This document shows, piece by piece, positions 56,943 through 64,000 of a DNA stretch of 64,000 nucleotides. Under the pieces are notes generated by a model, which saw only the letters and a program-made list of their open reading frames with translations, was not told where the DNA came from and searched no databases. The stretch covers positions 1-64,000 of the forward strand of contig NZ_NRSD01000011.1 in the NCBI RefSeq assembly GCF_016583985.1, given 5' to 3'. This DNA is from Thiocapsa imhoffii. Lineage in GTDB: Bacteria; Pseudomonadota; Gammaproteobacteria; Chromatiales; Chromatiaceae. The translations under genes were made by a program, and so were the position numbers. Each line of letters starts with the position of its first letter. The first letter of the stretch is position 1.

Positions 56943-57905
56943 TCAGCGCGTGACACCCTGTTCACGCCGTGCGCTGCTGACACGCTCCAGGGTCTGCGAG
57001 AGCCCCGCCACCGCACCACCGATGTTGCTGAGCTCCGCGGGCAGGATGAGGGTCGTTCCACTTTGCGCCAAGCGACCGAACTCACGCACGTACTGCTCGG
57101 CGATGCGCAGGCTCACGGCATCGCGCCCGCCTGGTTTCTCGATCGCACTGGCAATGCGCTCGATCCCGATCGCCGTCGCTTCGGCAAGCATCTCGATCTC
57201 ACGCGCCTTTCCCTCGGCTTCGTTGATCTGTTTTTCTTTCTCGGCAACCGAGAGATTGATGATCTGGGTCTTTTCACCCTCTGAGATATTGATCTTCTCC
57301 TGACGCTCACCCTCGGAACGCGCGACCACCGCGCGACGCTCACGCTCGGCACGCATCTGTTGTTCGAGCGCATCGGTGATGGTGCTGGGCATGACGATGT
57401 CCGCGATCTCGTAACGCAACACCTTCACGCCCCAGGGTTGCGCGGCATCGTCGAGCGCCTTGACAACCTCTTCATTGAGACGACTGCGCTCCTCGAAGGT
57501 CTTGTCGAGTTCGATCTGGCCGATGATCGAACGCAGCGTCGTCTGCGCGAGACTCATCGAGGCGAACCGATAATCCGAAATCCCGTAGCTGGCTGATTGC
57601 GGATCGATCACCTGGAGATAGAGCACGCCGTCGACACTGACGGCGATGTTATCCTTGGTGATGCACTGCTGCTTGGGAACATCCAGCGCCTCTTCCTTCA
57701 GGGTATGGCGGTAGGCGACCTTATCGACGAAGGGAATCAGGATATGAAATCCTGCATCGAGCGTTCGGGAATACCGGCCGAGCCGTTCGACGATGAAGGC
57801 GGACCGCTGGGGCACGATTTGCGCGGTCTTCGCCAGTGTCACGACGATGGCAGCCAGTGCCACGAGCGAGATGATGGTACTGACACTCAAGTACAACTCA
57901 TTCAT
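56943..57905 (-). CDS. SPFH/stomatin-type membrane protein (QmcA/paraslipin-like)
   Basis: A 320-residue protein with one N-terminal membrane helix (LSVSTIISLVALAAIVV), then an SPFH domain (IVPQRSAFIVERLGRYSRTLDAGFHILIPFVDKVAYRHTLKE, DNIAVSVDGVLYLQV) and a long charged coiled coil (AERERRAVVARSEGERQEKINISEG). Such proteins form oligomeric cages in the membrane and act in proteostasis with NfeD partners. The start MNELYL at 57905 is from the family. The nfeD gene is upstream on the same strand, with a 111-nt gap. Confidence 0.92.
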   Translation of the reverse strand: MNELYLSVSTIISLVALAAIVVTLAKTAQIVPQRSAFIVERLGRYSRTLDAGFHILIPFVDKVAYRHTLKEEALDVPKQQCITKDNIAVSVDGVLYLQVIDPQSASYGISDYRFASMSLAQTTLRSIIGQIELDKTFEERSRLNEEVVKALDDAAQPWGVKVLRYEIADIVMPSTITDALEQQMRAERERRAVVARSEGERQEKINISEGEKTQIINLSVAEKEKQINEAEGKAREIEMLAEATAIGIERIASAIEKPGGRDAVSLRIAEQYVREFGRLAQSGTTLILPAELSNIGGAVAGLSQTLERVSSARREQGVTR

Positions 57906-58016
57906 GCGGAAGGGATCTCCTTGCAAGAAAAGGGGCAAGAACGGTTTTGGAGAGGGCGCCTGACCGGGTCACGCCGGCCCTCGTGAACAACAGACTTTCG
58001 GCTCCATGAGCCGTGA

Positions 58017-58484
58017 TCACGTCTTCGAATCCGTTGGCGGCGTTGCCCGAACCAGCAGCACCAGTCCACGGCGGCCGCTCAACCACACGGGATCCCCGGC
58101 GCGAATCGGATCGCTCGACTCCGCATTCCAACGGACCCCATTGAGCAAGACAACACCAACCCCACGCTCGAAGTCGGCTTGTGCCGTCGCCCGCGTCCCG
58201 TCGGGTAACACCTCGCTGCCAACCCCGCCCGTCTCAACCTGACCACGAAACCACGGCTTGAGTCGGTTGCGTGCCAAGAGTAGGAGTGCGGCACCCAGCA
58301 CACCGAACAGAAGGATTTGTGCCGGGGGATCGAGCGGCAGATTGAAGAAGAGGAGCAAGGCAACAATCAAGGCGGCCAAGCCGAAGAACACCGCGATGAC
58401 ACCCGGCAAGGCGAGTTCAGATAGGATCAAAAGGACGCCGACGAGCGTCCAGAGCGAGGCAGGGGTAAAGGTCCAGTCGATCAT
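58017..58484 (-). CDS. NfeD-family membrane protein
   Basis: A 155-residue short NfeD with two or three close hydrophobic helices (LWTLVGVLLILSELALPGVIAVFFGLAALIVALLLFF, QILLFGVLGAALLLLA), followed by the soluble OB-fold end (GGVGSEVLPDGTRATAQADFERGVGVVLLNGVRWNAES, GDPVWLSGRRGLVLLV). Members without the ClpP-like protease domain pair with stomatin-type proteins, as here. The ATG at 58484 is the first with family support. Confidence 0.9.
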   Translation of the reverse strand: MIDWTFTPASLWTLVGVLLILSELALPGVIAVFFGLAALIVALLLFFNLPLDPPAQILLFGVLGAALLLLARNRLKPWFRGQVETGGVGSEVLPDGTRATAQADFERGVGVVLLNGVRWNAESSDPIRAGDPVWLSGRRGLVLLVRATPPTDSKT

Positions 58485-58686
58485 GACGAGGGCTCCGGCC
58501 ATTCTGTGCATCCGCGACCAACACCGTTGGCAACTCTAGCACTGAACCCTGCCCCTGTATCAGGGGATCGAAGATTGATCGACGCGATGGTCTAGACTTA
58601 AGCGGCATGGTCCAGAGCACCGACCCTCAGCGCCCCCCTGCCCAAACCTGCTCTGGCGTCATGGGACGATCGCTCGGTGGCTCGGA

Positions 58687-59391
58687 TCAAGCCTGCACGC
58701 TGCTTGAGGCGTGTACGATCGAGGCGTCATCGAGGTCAGGCGTCTCCCCGGTCGCAATATAGATGATGCGCTCGGCCAGGTTGGTCGCGCGATCAGCGAC
58801 CCGTTCATAGCCGTGGGCGATCGACAGCAGCGTCACCCCCGCGCGTGCCTGTTCGGGATGGTCACGCAGCCACGACAGAACCGCGCCGATCAGTTCCTGC
58901 TCAGCACGATCGACGGCCGGATCCGCCGCCCCCACCAGACGTGCGCCGGATGCGTCCGCATCCTGGGCATAGGCATCAAGGGCGGATTCGAACATGGCGA
59001 TCGCCGCCTCGCCAAGTTCGAGACACTGCTGCAAAGGCTCGCCGGGAAGACGGTCGGGGGCAAGACGCAGCAGCGCACGGGCGATGTCCGCGGCATAATC
59101 ACCCATCCGTTCCATCTCGGAGATCATCTCCAGTGAACCACCCACGAGACGCAGATCGGAACCGGCCGGCCGGAATGCCGCCAAGACAACGAGCGCTTGC
59201 TGCTCCAACATGCGCCGCTCGCGATTGATCTCCCGATCCCCCAGGACGATGGCCTGAGCCAATGGCAGATCGGTATTGCGCAAGGCGTCGAGTGAACGCT
59301 GGAGGGCTTCGCGGACACGCTCGCCGAGTCCCAGCATGCCGGACCTCAGTGTCATACACTGTTGCTGAACCAACGACTGTGTCATGGACAT
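58687..59391 (-). CDS. phoU: Phosphate-specific transport regulator PhoU
   Basis: A 234-residue all-helical protein made of two three-helix PhoU repeats with the metal-site motifs: DREINRERRMLEQQALVVL and ISEMERMGDYAADIARALL in the first, VDRAEQELIGAVLSWL and GYERVADRATNLAERIIYIATGE in the second. It modulates PhoR and Pst activity. AGGAG lies nine bases before the ATG at 59391; in-frame ATGs at 59412 and 59430 are alternatives. No pst genes are nearby; it is divergent from the polyphosphate enzyme gene. Confidence 0.92.
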   Translation of the reverse strand: MSMTQSLVQQQCMTLRSGMLGLGERVREALQRSLDALRNTDLPLAQAIVLGDREINRERRMLEQQALVVLAAFRPAGSDLRLVGGSLEMISEMERMGDYAADIARALLRLAPDRLPGEPLQQCLELGEAAIAMFESALDAYAQDADASGARLVGAADPAVDRAEQELIGAVLSWLRDHPEQARAGVTLLSIAHGYERVADRATNLAERIIYIATGETPDLDDASIVHASSSVQA

Positions 59392-59597
59392 GAAGGGCGT
59401 CTCCTCTGACATGATGGTAGATTCATTCAACCTGGCACTGTAACCGGCGATCTTGACGATTCCATGACCAGGGCGACCACGAACCCCTGGCTCGCTCGCC
59501 TGAGTCGATCAGAAGTCCAGAGACGACCAGAACCCGGTCTGGATTCGTCCGAGACCAATCACCAGAACTCCGTACGCCGTACCGAGGGCACAGACGC

Positions 59598-61151
59598 ATG
59601 TTCGAATCAACGAAGGTGGGACGCTCTGTCAGCAAGGACGATTTCAAGGAACAGCAAGAGGCGTTGCGCACCGAGTTACTTGAGGTGCAACGGGAGCTGA
59701 AGCAATCCAACATCGCCGTGATCGTCCTGATCTCTGGGGTCGAGGCGGCCGGCAAGGGCGAGGTGGTGAACCGGCTCAACGAGTGGCTCGATACCCGCGG
59801 AGTGCAAACCTTTGCCTTCTGGGATGAGACGGACGAGGAACGCGCACGACCTCGCTATTGGCGATTTTGGCGCTCCATGCCGCCACGCGGTGAGATCGCC
59901 ATCCTCTTCGGCGGTTGGTATCAGACCCCGATCGAATATCGCTTCAAGGGTCATTGCAGCGACGCCGAACTCGACGGTGAATTGAACCGCATCGTGGATT
60001 TCGAGCGCATGCTCATTCAGGATGGCGCACTCATCCTCAAGTTTTGGTTTCACATGTCCGAGGCGGACCAAAAGGCGCGTCTGAAAGAACTCTCGCGCGA
60101 TGACAAGAGTCGCTGGAAGATGCTCCCGGACAAGAGTAAGTTCTCCGAGCAATATGCCGCGTTCGAGCAGGTTGCCGAACGCGTCATCCGCCAAACCGAC
60201 CGTGGTGGCTGTCCCTGGTACCTGATCGAGGCCGAAGACCGCCGCTATCGCGATCTGACGGTTGGCAAGACGCTCCTGCATGCGATTCGCTCGCGCTTAG
60301 CCGAGCCACCGATCGCCACCGTGAAGACCAGCGCCGGCAGCCCGGAACTTCCGAGCGGAGCCAGCGCCCAGATCACCCTTCTGGATCAACTGGATCTATC
60401 ACAGTCCTTGGCCAAGGATGAGTACAAATCGGAGATGAAGCGGCTGCAGGTCGAGATCAATGAACTCGCCTGGCTGGCACACAACCAAAAACGCTCAACG
60501 GTCCTGGTCTTCGAGGGTGTCGACGCGGGCGGCAAGGGCGGCGCCATTCGGCGGATCACCACCGCCATTGATGCCCGGCTCTATCGCTCGATTCCGGTGG
60601 CGGCTCCGACCGACGAGGAAAAATCACACCACTATCTCTGGCGCTTCTGGCGTCATATTCCGCGTGCCGGCTACATCACGCTCTACGATCGCTCTTGGTA
60701 CGGCCGGGTCCTGGTTGAGCGGGTTGAGGGATTCGCAAACGATGCCGAGTGGCAGCGCGCCTACTCCGAAATCAACCGCTTCGAGGAGCAGTTGGTCGAC
60801 AGCGGCGTCATCCTATTGAAGTTCTGGATCCAGATCAGCCAGGATGAACAGTTGAAACGTTTCAAGGACCGCGAGAGCGTGCCCTACAAACAGTACAAGA
60901 TCACGGATGACGATTGGCGCAATCGCGAGAAATGGCCGCAATACAAGGATGCGGTCAACGAGATGGTGGTGCGAACCAGTACCAAGCATGCGGCCTGGAC
61001 CCTGGTGGAGGGAGACGACAAGCCCTACGCACGCGTGAAGGTCCTGAGGACCGTCTGCGACCGGGTTCGTGACGCCCTCAAACGCGATCCCGAACCCACC
61101 GCAGGCTATCTGCCCTGTGGGGACAAACGTCCAACGCAAGAGCAGCCTTGA
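59598..61151 (+). CDS. pap: Polyphosphate:AMP phosphotransferase (class II PPK2, tandem)
   Basis: A 517-residue protein of two fused PPK2 domains. Each has a Walker A (GVEAAGKGEVV at about residue 47, GVDAGGKGGAI at about 308), and the second has the Walker B-like YDRSWYGRVLVERVEGF while the first has the altered FGGWYQTPIEYRFKG. As in known PAP enzymes, the C-terminal domain should be catalytic, phosphorylating AMP to ADP with polyphosphate. The lid module (RFKDRESVPYKQYKITDDDWRNREKW) is intact. Its divergent pairing with phoU fits phosphate and polyP metabolism. Confidence 0.93.
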   Translation: MFESTKVGRSVSKDDFKEQQEALRTELLEVQRELKQSNIAVIVLISGVEAAGKGEVVNRLNEWLDTRGVQTFAFWDETDEERARPRYWRFWRSMPPRGEIAILFGGWYQTPIEYRFKGHCSDAELDGELNRIVDFERMLIQDGALILKFWFHMSEADQKARLKELSRDDKSRWKMLPDKSKFSEQYAAFEQVAERVIRQTDRGGCPWYLIEAEDRRYRDLTVGKTLLHAIRSRLAEPPIATVKTSAGSPELPSGASAQITLLDQLDLSQSLAKDEYKSEMKRLQVEINELAWLAHNQKRSTVLVFEGVDAGGKGGAIRRITTAIDARLYRSIPVAAPTDEEKSHHYLWRFWRHIPRAGYITLYDRSWYGRVLVERVEGFANDAEWQRAYSEINRFEEQLVDSGVILLKFWIQISQDEQLKRFKDRESVPYKQYKITDDDWRNREKWPQYKDAVNEMVVRTSTKHAAWTLVEGDDKPYARVKVLRTVCDRVRDALKRDPEPTAGYLPCGDKRPTQEQP

Positions 61152-61528
61152 CATCCTCACCGACCTGAAGGACGGCGATTCCTACGGCGCTACGCGCAAG
61201 CAAGCTTGCGAATCGTCGCTTCGGCGGGTTCCTGGGCCGACGCTCCAATGAGCGAAGTCTCTCCGCAGGCTAACCGGGCGTGCCCCGCCCTTAAAACATT
61301 GGCTTGCGTCTGCCGGTTCTCCTTGGCGATATGCCCGCAGCACGGACAGGTCCGGCTGGTGTTCTGTGGGGGCACCGCGACCAGGTGCCCACCGCTCCAG
61401 GCAGTCTTGTCGTCCAGTTGCCGGCGGAACTCGAACCAACCCTGGTCGAGAATGGCTTTGTTCAGGCCGGACTTGGCCCGAACCTGGGTGCCCAGCGCTG
61501 CCATCGTCCCGGCCGCCGACGCCGACAT
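61146..61528. mobile_element. IS200/IS605-type remnant (tnpB end plus right end)
   Basis: The minus-strand tnpB fragment ends at 61190 and is followed to 61146 by GCCGTAGGAATCGCCGTCCT and TCAGGTCGGTGAGGATGTCAA, the familiar right end of IS605-type elements where the guide RNA scaffold and end hairpin lie. The left end and tnpA are absent. The element's right end touches the stop codon of pap. Confidence 0.7.
61190..61528 (-). pseudogene. tnpB: TnpB, C-terminal fragment with damaged zinc ribbon
   Basis: About 112 residues read MSASAAGTMAALGTQVRAKS, GLNKAILDQGWFEFRRQLDD, VAVPPQNTSRTCPCCGHIAKENRQTQA and then NVLRAGHARLACGETSLIGAS. This is the end of TnpB (RuvC-III and zinc-ribbon region). The second CxxC of the ribbon and the following catalytic Asp region are deleted between RQTQA and NVLRAG, and everything upstream is missing. 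No nuclease activity is expected. Confidence 0.8.
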
Positions 61529-61573
61529 TACTCGATACGCGGCCTGGCATTCACCCTGTCGGACCGCTGGGTT

Positions 61574-61620
61574 CGATACGCTCGTCCGTATCGTGCTAGA
61601 CTTCTCTACAGTTTTGTAGA
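61574..61620 (+). promoter_or_regulatory. Two inverted repeats, likely operator of the RHH-GNAT pair
   Basis: CGATACG and CGTATCG (61574-61593, six-base spacer) and TCTACA and TGTAGA (61605-61620, four-base spacer) are perfect inverted repeats 23-69 nt before the antitoxin start. RHH antitoxins typically bind such repeats to repress their own operon. Confidence 0.55.
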
Positions 61621-61642
61621 CGGCAGAACGAGCAAGCTGGAC

Positions 61643-61927
61643 GTGACCCAGATTTCCGCGAACATCTCTCCCGAAACCCGTGATCGCCTCGAACGGTACG
61701 TCCGCGCCCGGGGCTTGAAGAAAGGGTTCGTGATCGAACAGGCGCTCCTGCACCATCTCCAGGCGATCAACGAGATCCCCGAGGAGGTCGTCATACCCCC
61801 TCGCCTTGTAGTCACGTCCGCTTCGGGCGAGCAGCTGCTGGATCGGATTGAGTCTCAGGAAGCCCCCAATCGGGCCATGCGCGAGCTCTTCGGCGAGGGC
61901 CCGGAGCCCGCTAGCCGCGACGCCTGA
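61643..61927 (+). CDS. RHH-type antitoxin of a GNAT toxin-antitoxin pair
   Basis: A 94-residue protein starting (GTG) TQISANISPETRDRLERYVRARGLKKGFVIEQALLHHL, a ribbon-helix-helix DNA-binding domain; the rest (about residues 50-94) is the acidic tail expected to wrap the toxin. The start is at the GTG 61643, because upstream codons run into operator DNA. The stop and the toxin ATG overlap in TGATG. It autoregulates by binding the operator, by analogy with known pairs. Confidence 0.8.
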   Translation: MTQISANISPETRDRLERYVRARGLKKGFVIEQALLHHLQAINEIPEEVVIPPRLVVTSASGEQLLDRIESQEAPNRAMRELFGEGPEPASRDA

Positions 61928-62451
61928 TGAGTGTGGGGATTCGGCGGCTGGAGCCGGGCGACGATCGCGACCGGTTTTGCAGTGGCCACCCGGATCTCGA
62001 CCGGTTTTTCCATCGCTTTGCAGACCAAAACCAATTTCGCCACCATGTTGGCGTCACCTACATCGCGGTCGAGGATGATGCGATTCTCGGCTTTGTCACC
62101 GTCTCACCGTCCGAAATCGAGATCGACGCACTCCCCGCCGACCGCCGTCGTCGGTTACCGCGCTACCCATTGCCGACGCTGCGGTTGGCACGGCTAGCCG
62201 TCGCCCAGAGCGCGCAGGGCCGCGGGATCGGCCAAACTCTGCTGCGGTTCGCCTTGACCCTCGCCCGCCGGATGGCCGACGAGATCGGCTGTGTTGGCGT
62301 CGTCGTGGACGCGAAGCCCGATGCACAGACGTTCTATCTTCGCTATGGTTTCGAGTCGGTGTCTGCGGTCGAGGGCGTCCTGCTCGATCGACCGGAACCG
62401 ACACCGATGTTTCTGCCGCTGTCGGCGATTCCGTGCCCCGACAACCGGTGA
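61927..62451 (+). CDS. GNAT-family acetyltransferase toxin
   Basis: A 174-residue GNAT enzyme: GHPDLDRFFHRFADQNQ, YIAVEDDAILGFVTVSPSEI, the acetyl-CoA loop ARLAVAQSAQGRGIGQTLL and FYLRYGFESV near the end. The fold, size and position right behind an RHH antitoxin match the TacT/AtaT-type toxins that acetylate aminoacyl-tRNA and stop translation. The start overlaps the antitoxin stop. Substrate tRNA cannot be predicted. A function as an ordinary acetyltransferase is less likely given the pairing. Confidence 0.85.
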   Translation: MSVGIRRLEPGDDRDRFCSGHPDLDRFFHRFADQNQFRHHVGVTYIAVEDDAILGFVTVSPSEIEIDALPADRRRRLPRYPLPTLRLARLAVAQSAQGRGIGQTLLRFALTLARRMADEIGCVGVVVDAKPDAQTFYLRYGFESVSAVEGVLLDRPEPTPMFLPLSAIPCPDNR

Positions 62452-62634
62452 CGCTCATCGTTGATGAATGCGGAGTCCATGACTGATCCGCTGATAACGC
62501 TTCAGGCAAAGAACCCGCCCGCCTGATCGCACTGGTGGAAACTCACAATATTGACTGGCGCTTACCGCTGGAGCCAACACTGCCTGCTCTTCCGATGGTA
62601 GGGGTCGGCATTCCGCAACCGGCTCAGACCCTGG

Positions 62635-63495
62635 TCACATCGACCGCAACCCGGGAGCGGGTGCCACGAGATTGGTGTCGCTAGGACTGGACAAACGCCG
62701 GCGAAACAGCCGCTGATAGTTCTCGCCGGTCAGGGCCGCAAGGTCTGGAACCGACCTTCCGCGCAGCTCGGCGAGGCACTCGGCCACATGCGTGAGTCGT
62801 CTCGGTTCATTCGGTTTCCCACGATGCGGGACCGGTGCGAGATAGGGTGAGTCAGTCTCGATCAGGAGACGATCGTCGGGAACGCGGCGAGCGACGGCGC
62901 GCAGATCAGCCGCATTCTTGAAGGTGATGATGCCGGAGAAGGAGACATAGAAGCCGAGATCCAAGCCCGCCTTGGCCATCTCCCAGGTTTCCGTGAAACA
63001 GTGGAGCACACCACCGACCGCATCGGCCCCCTCTTCCCTGAGCACCCGCACGGTGTCTTCGCGCGCCGCCCGCGTGTGGATGATCAGCGGCTTGCCACAA
63101 TGCCGCGCCGCCTGGACGTGACACCGAAAGCGTTCACGCTGCCAAGCCCAATCCTCCGCCTCATCGCCATCCTCCGGGCTGCTGCCGGCACGACGATAAT
63201 AATCCAAACCGGTCTCGCCGATGGCGACGACACGCGGATCATCGGCCAGCGCCACGAGATGCGCGACGCTTGGTTCGTCCCCCTCGGCCTGATTGGGATG
63301 AACCCCGACCGAGACATCCACCTGGGGATAGGGGTCCACCAGGCGGCGCATACTCGGATAGGACTCCAGATCGATGGACACACAGAGCATGTGACCGACC
63401 CCAGCATCGGCGCTCGCCGCCATCATGCGGGAGAAGTTGCCACCATGGTGGCTGAGGTCAACCCGATCGAGATGACAGTGCGAATCAACGAGCAT
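62635..63495 (-). CDS. TatD-family metal-dependent hydrolase
   Basis: A 286-residue TIM-barrel hydrolase with the metal ligands in LVDSHCHLDRVDLS, AIGETGLDYYRR, LIIHTRAAREDT, GVLHCFTETWEMA and LLIETDSPYLAPVPHRGKPNEP. Members are 3'-5' DNA exonucleases or deacylases (TatD/YcfH type). The C-terminal tail is about 20 residues longer than in E. coli YcfH. It starts 8 nt after the PilZ gene's stop, so the two are probably cotranscribed. Confidence 0.92.
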   Translation of the reverse strand: MLVDSHCHLDRVDLSHHGGNFSRMMAASADAGVGHMLCVSIDLESYPSMRRLVDPYPQVDVSVGVHPNQAEGDEPSVAHLVALADDPRVVAIGETGLDYYRRAGSSPEDGDEAEDWAWQRERFRCHVQAARHCGKPLIIHTRAAREDTVRVLREEGADAVGGVLHCFTETWEMAKAGLDLGFYVSFSGIITFKNAADLRAVARRVPDDRLLIETDSPYLAPVPHRGKPNEPRRLTHVAECLAELRGRSVPDLAALTGENYQRLFRRRLSSPSDTNLVAPAPGLRSM

Positions 63496-63503
63496 GAGGT
63501 CTC

Positions 63504-63884
63504 CTAGAGGGTGTGCGTGGGGCGATCGGATTGCATCGAACCAGCTAAATAGCCTTCGATCTTACGCCGTGCCATGCCCTTGTCTTGATCGCTGAATTGG
63601 ATCCCGACGCCCGTGGCACGACTGCCTTCGGCGCCGGCTGGGGTGATCCAGACGACCTTGCCCGCCACCGGGATCCGATCCGGCTCATCCATCACTTGGA
63701 GTAACAGAAAGATCTCATCGCCCAGTTGATAGCGTTTGGTCGTCGGAATAAAGAGACCACCGTTCTTGATGAAGGGCATGAAGGAAGCATACAGGCTCGC
63801 CTTCTCTTTGATCGCGAAGCTCAGGATCCGCTGTTGGCCGGCAAAGGATCCACCTGGCGCGCTCGCTGTATTCGGTGTGGTCAT
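63504..63884 (-). CDS. PilZ-domain protein
   Basis: A 126-residue protein with a single PilZ domain: ILSFAIKEKASLYASFMPFIKNGGLFIPTTKRYQLGDEIFLLLQVMDEPDRIPVAGKVVWITP, then TGVGIQFSDQD. The RxxxR and D/NxSxxG c-di-GMP motifs are not clear here (NGGLFIPT replaces the second), which is the state of PilZ itself and of several c-di-GMP-independent members. This group lies upstream of tatD in many gammaproteobacteria and is required for type IV pilus function in some. Start MTTPNT at 63884; an ATG at 63905 is possible. Confidence 0.85.
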   Translation of the reverse strand: MTTPNTASAPGGSFAGQQRILSFAIKEKASLYASFMPFIKNGGLFIPTTKRYQLGDEIFLLLQVMDEPDRIPVAGKVVWITPAGAEGSRATGVGIQFSDQDKGMARRKIEGYLAGSMQSDRPTHTL

Positions 63885-63909
63885 GACGTGCGGTCTCCCC
63901 ATCATCTGC

Positions 63910-64000
63910 TTAGGGTGCGTCGATCAACCCCGGATGCATCACGCGGTTGCGACCTGTTTTGGCCGCTGTCGTGCTCGCGGCCTCCATTGTGGGGCTAGGC
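63910..64000 (-). CDS. Probable C-terminal end of a GGDEF protein, cut by the window edge
   Basis: The minus-strand frame entering from the edge reads EAASTTAAKTGRNRVMHPG before a TAA at 63910-63912. AAKxGRNRV is the usual last motif of diguanylate cyclase (GGDEF) domains. Only about 30 residues are visible and the preceding ALY part is not typical, so this is tentative. Confidence 0.4.
   Translation of the reverse strand, partial: PSPTMEAASTTAAKTGRNRVMHPGLIDAP

Noticed and set aside
59392..59597. Pho box between phoU and pap
   Set aside because: GTCAT words occur, but not as the 11-base-spaced direct repeat of a PhoB site.

Overview
The window looks like a chromosome segment of a high-GC gammaproteobacterium, most likely a Chromatiaceae-type (purple sulfur) bacterium. 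That placement is inferred from the housekeeping gene order (ffs-dnaX-ybaB-recR; minCDE; cysS/ppiB/lpxH; cysM; phoU) and from a VPLPA-CTERM/exosortase system. No 16S or photosynthesis gene is present to settle it.

Layout. 1-2.3 kb is a decayed accessory patch: a DUF5372-like fragment, the 5' part of a group II intron, a shortened PIN toxin and a headless type I methylase gene. 2.4-20.8 kb is mostly core: a methyltransferase, a YyaL-type thioredoxin protein, rlmI, an L,D-transpeptidase lipoprotein, hinT-minCDE, 4.5S RNA-dnaX-ybaB-recR, a periplasmic coiled-coil protein, an FAH-family hydrolase, two small lipoproteins, cysS, ppiB-lpxH. 21.1-22.8 kb holds colliding transposase and ATPase fragments. 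22.8-35.2 kb is a surface-polysaccharide locus broken up by mobile elements: flippase, asparagine-synthetase-like protein, methyltransferase, dead reverse transcriptase, GT2, IS5-family element, AT-rich Wzy-like polymerase, dead IS3-family element, GT4, WecG/TagA. 35.2-53.4 kb is a protein-sorting block: exosortase XrtD fused to EpsI, a PrsT-like TPR lipoprotein, an 1128-residue mosaic ATPase, a TIGR03790-type protein, four VPLPA/VPIPA/VPIPG-CTERM substrates and the PrsK/PrsR two-component pair. 53.6-64 kb returns to core genes: cysM, an HPt protein, a WcaJ-type initiating transferase, nfeD/stomatin, phoU, polyphosphate:AMP phosphotransferase, a TnpB remnant beside a new-looking RHH-GNAT toxin-antitoxin pair, tatD, a PilZ protein, and the probable end of a GGDEF gene.

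How the parts fit. The sugar genes plausibly build an exopolysaccharide on undecaprenyl phosphate. XrtD would cut the VPLPA-type tails of secreted proteins and attach them at the envelope or matrix. PrsK senses, and PrsR (a sigma-54 activator) switches the regulon on. The DNA supports this: I find good -24/-12 sigma-54 promoters before the wecG-xrtD-prsT unit (34001) and before the VPLPA-type genes (45401, 51786 minus, 52649), and a recurring 17-bp dyad, TGT-N11-ACA type, five times and only upstream of the CTERM genes. That dyad is my candidate for the PrsR binding site.

The most unusual single object is the 1128-residue protein at 39423-42809: two IS66-TnpA-like helix-turn-helix modules, about 600 residues of low-complexity linker, and a C-terminal CpsD/CapB-like ATPase domain with a degenerate P-loop and no tyrosine tail.
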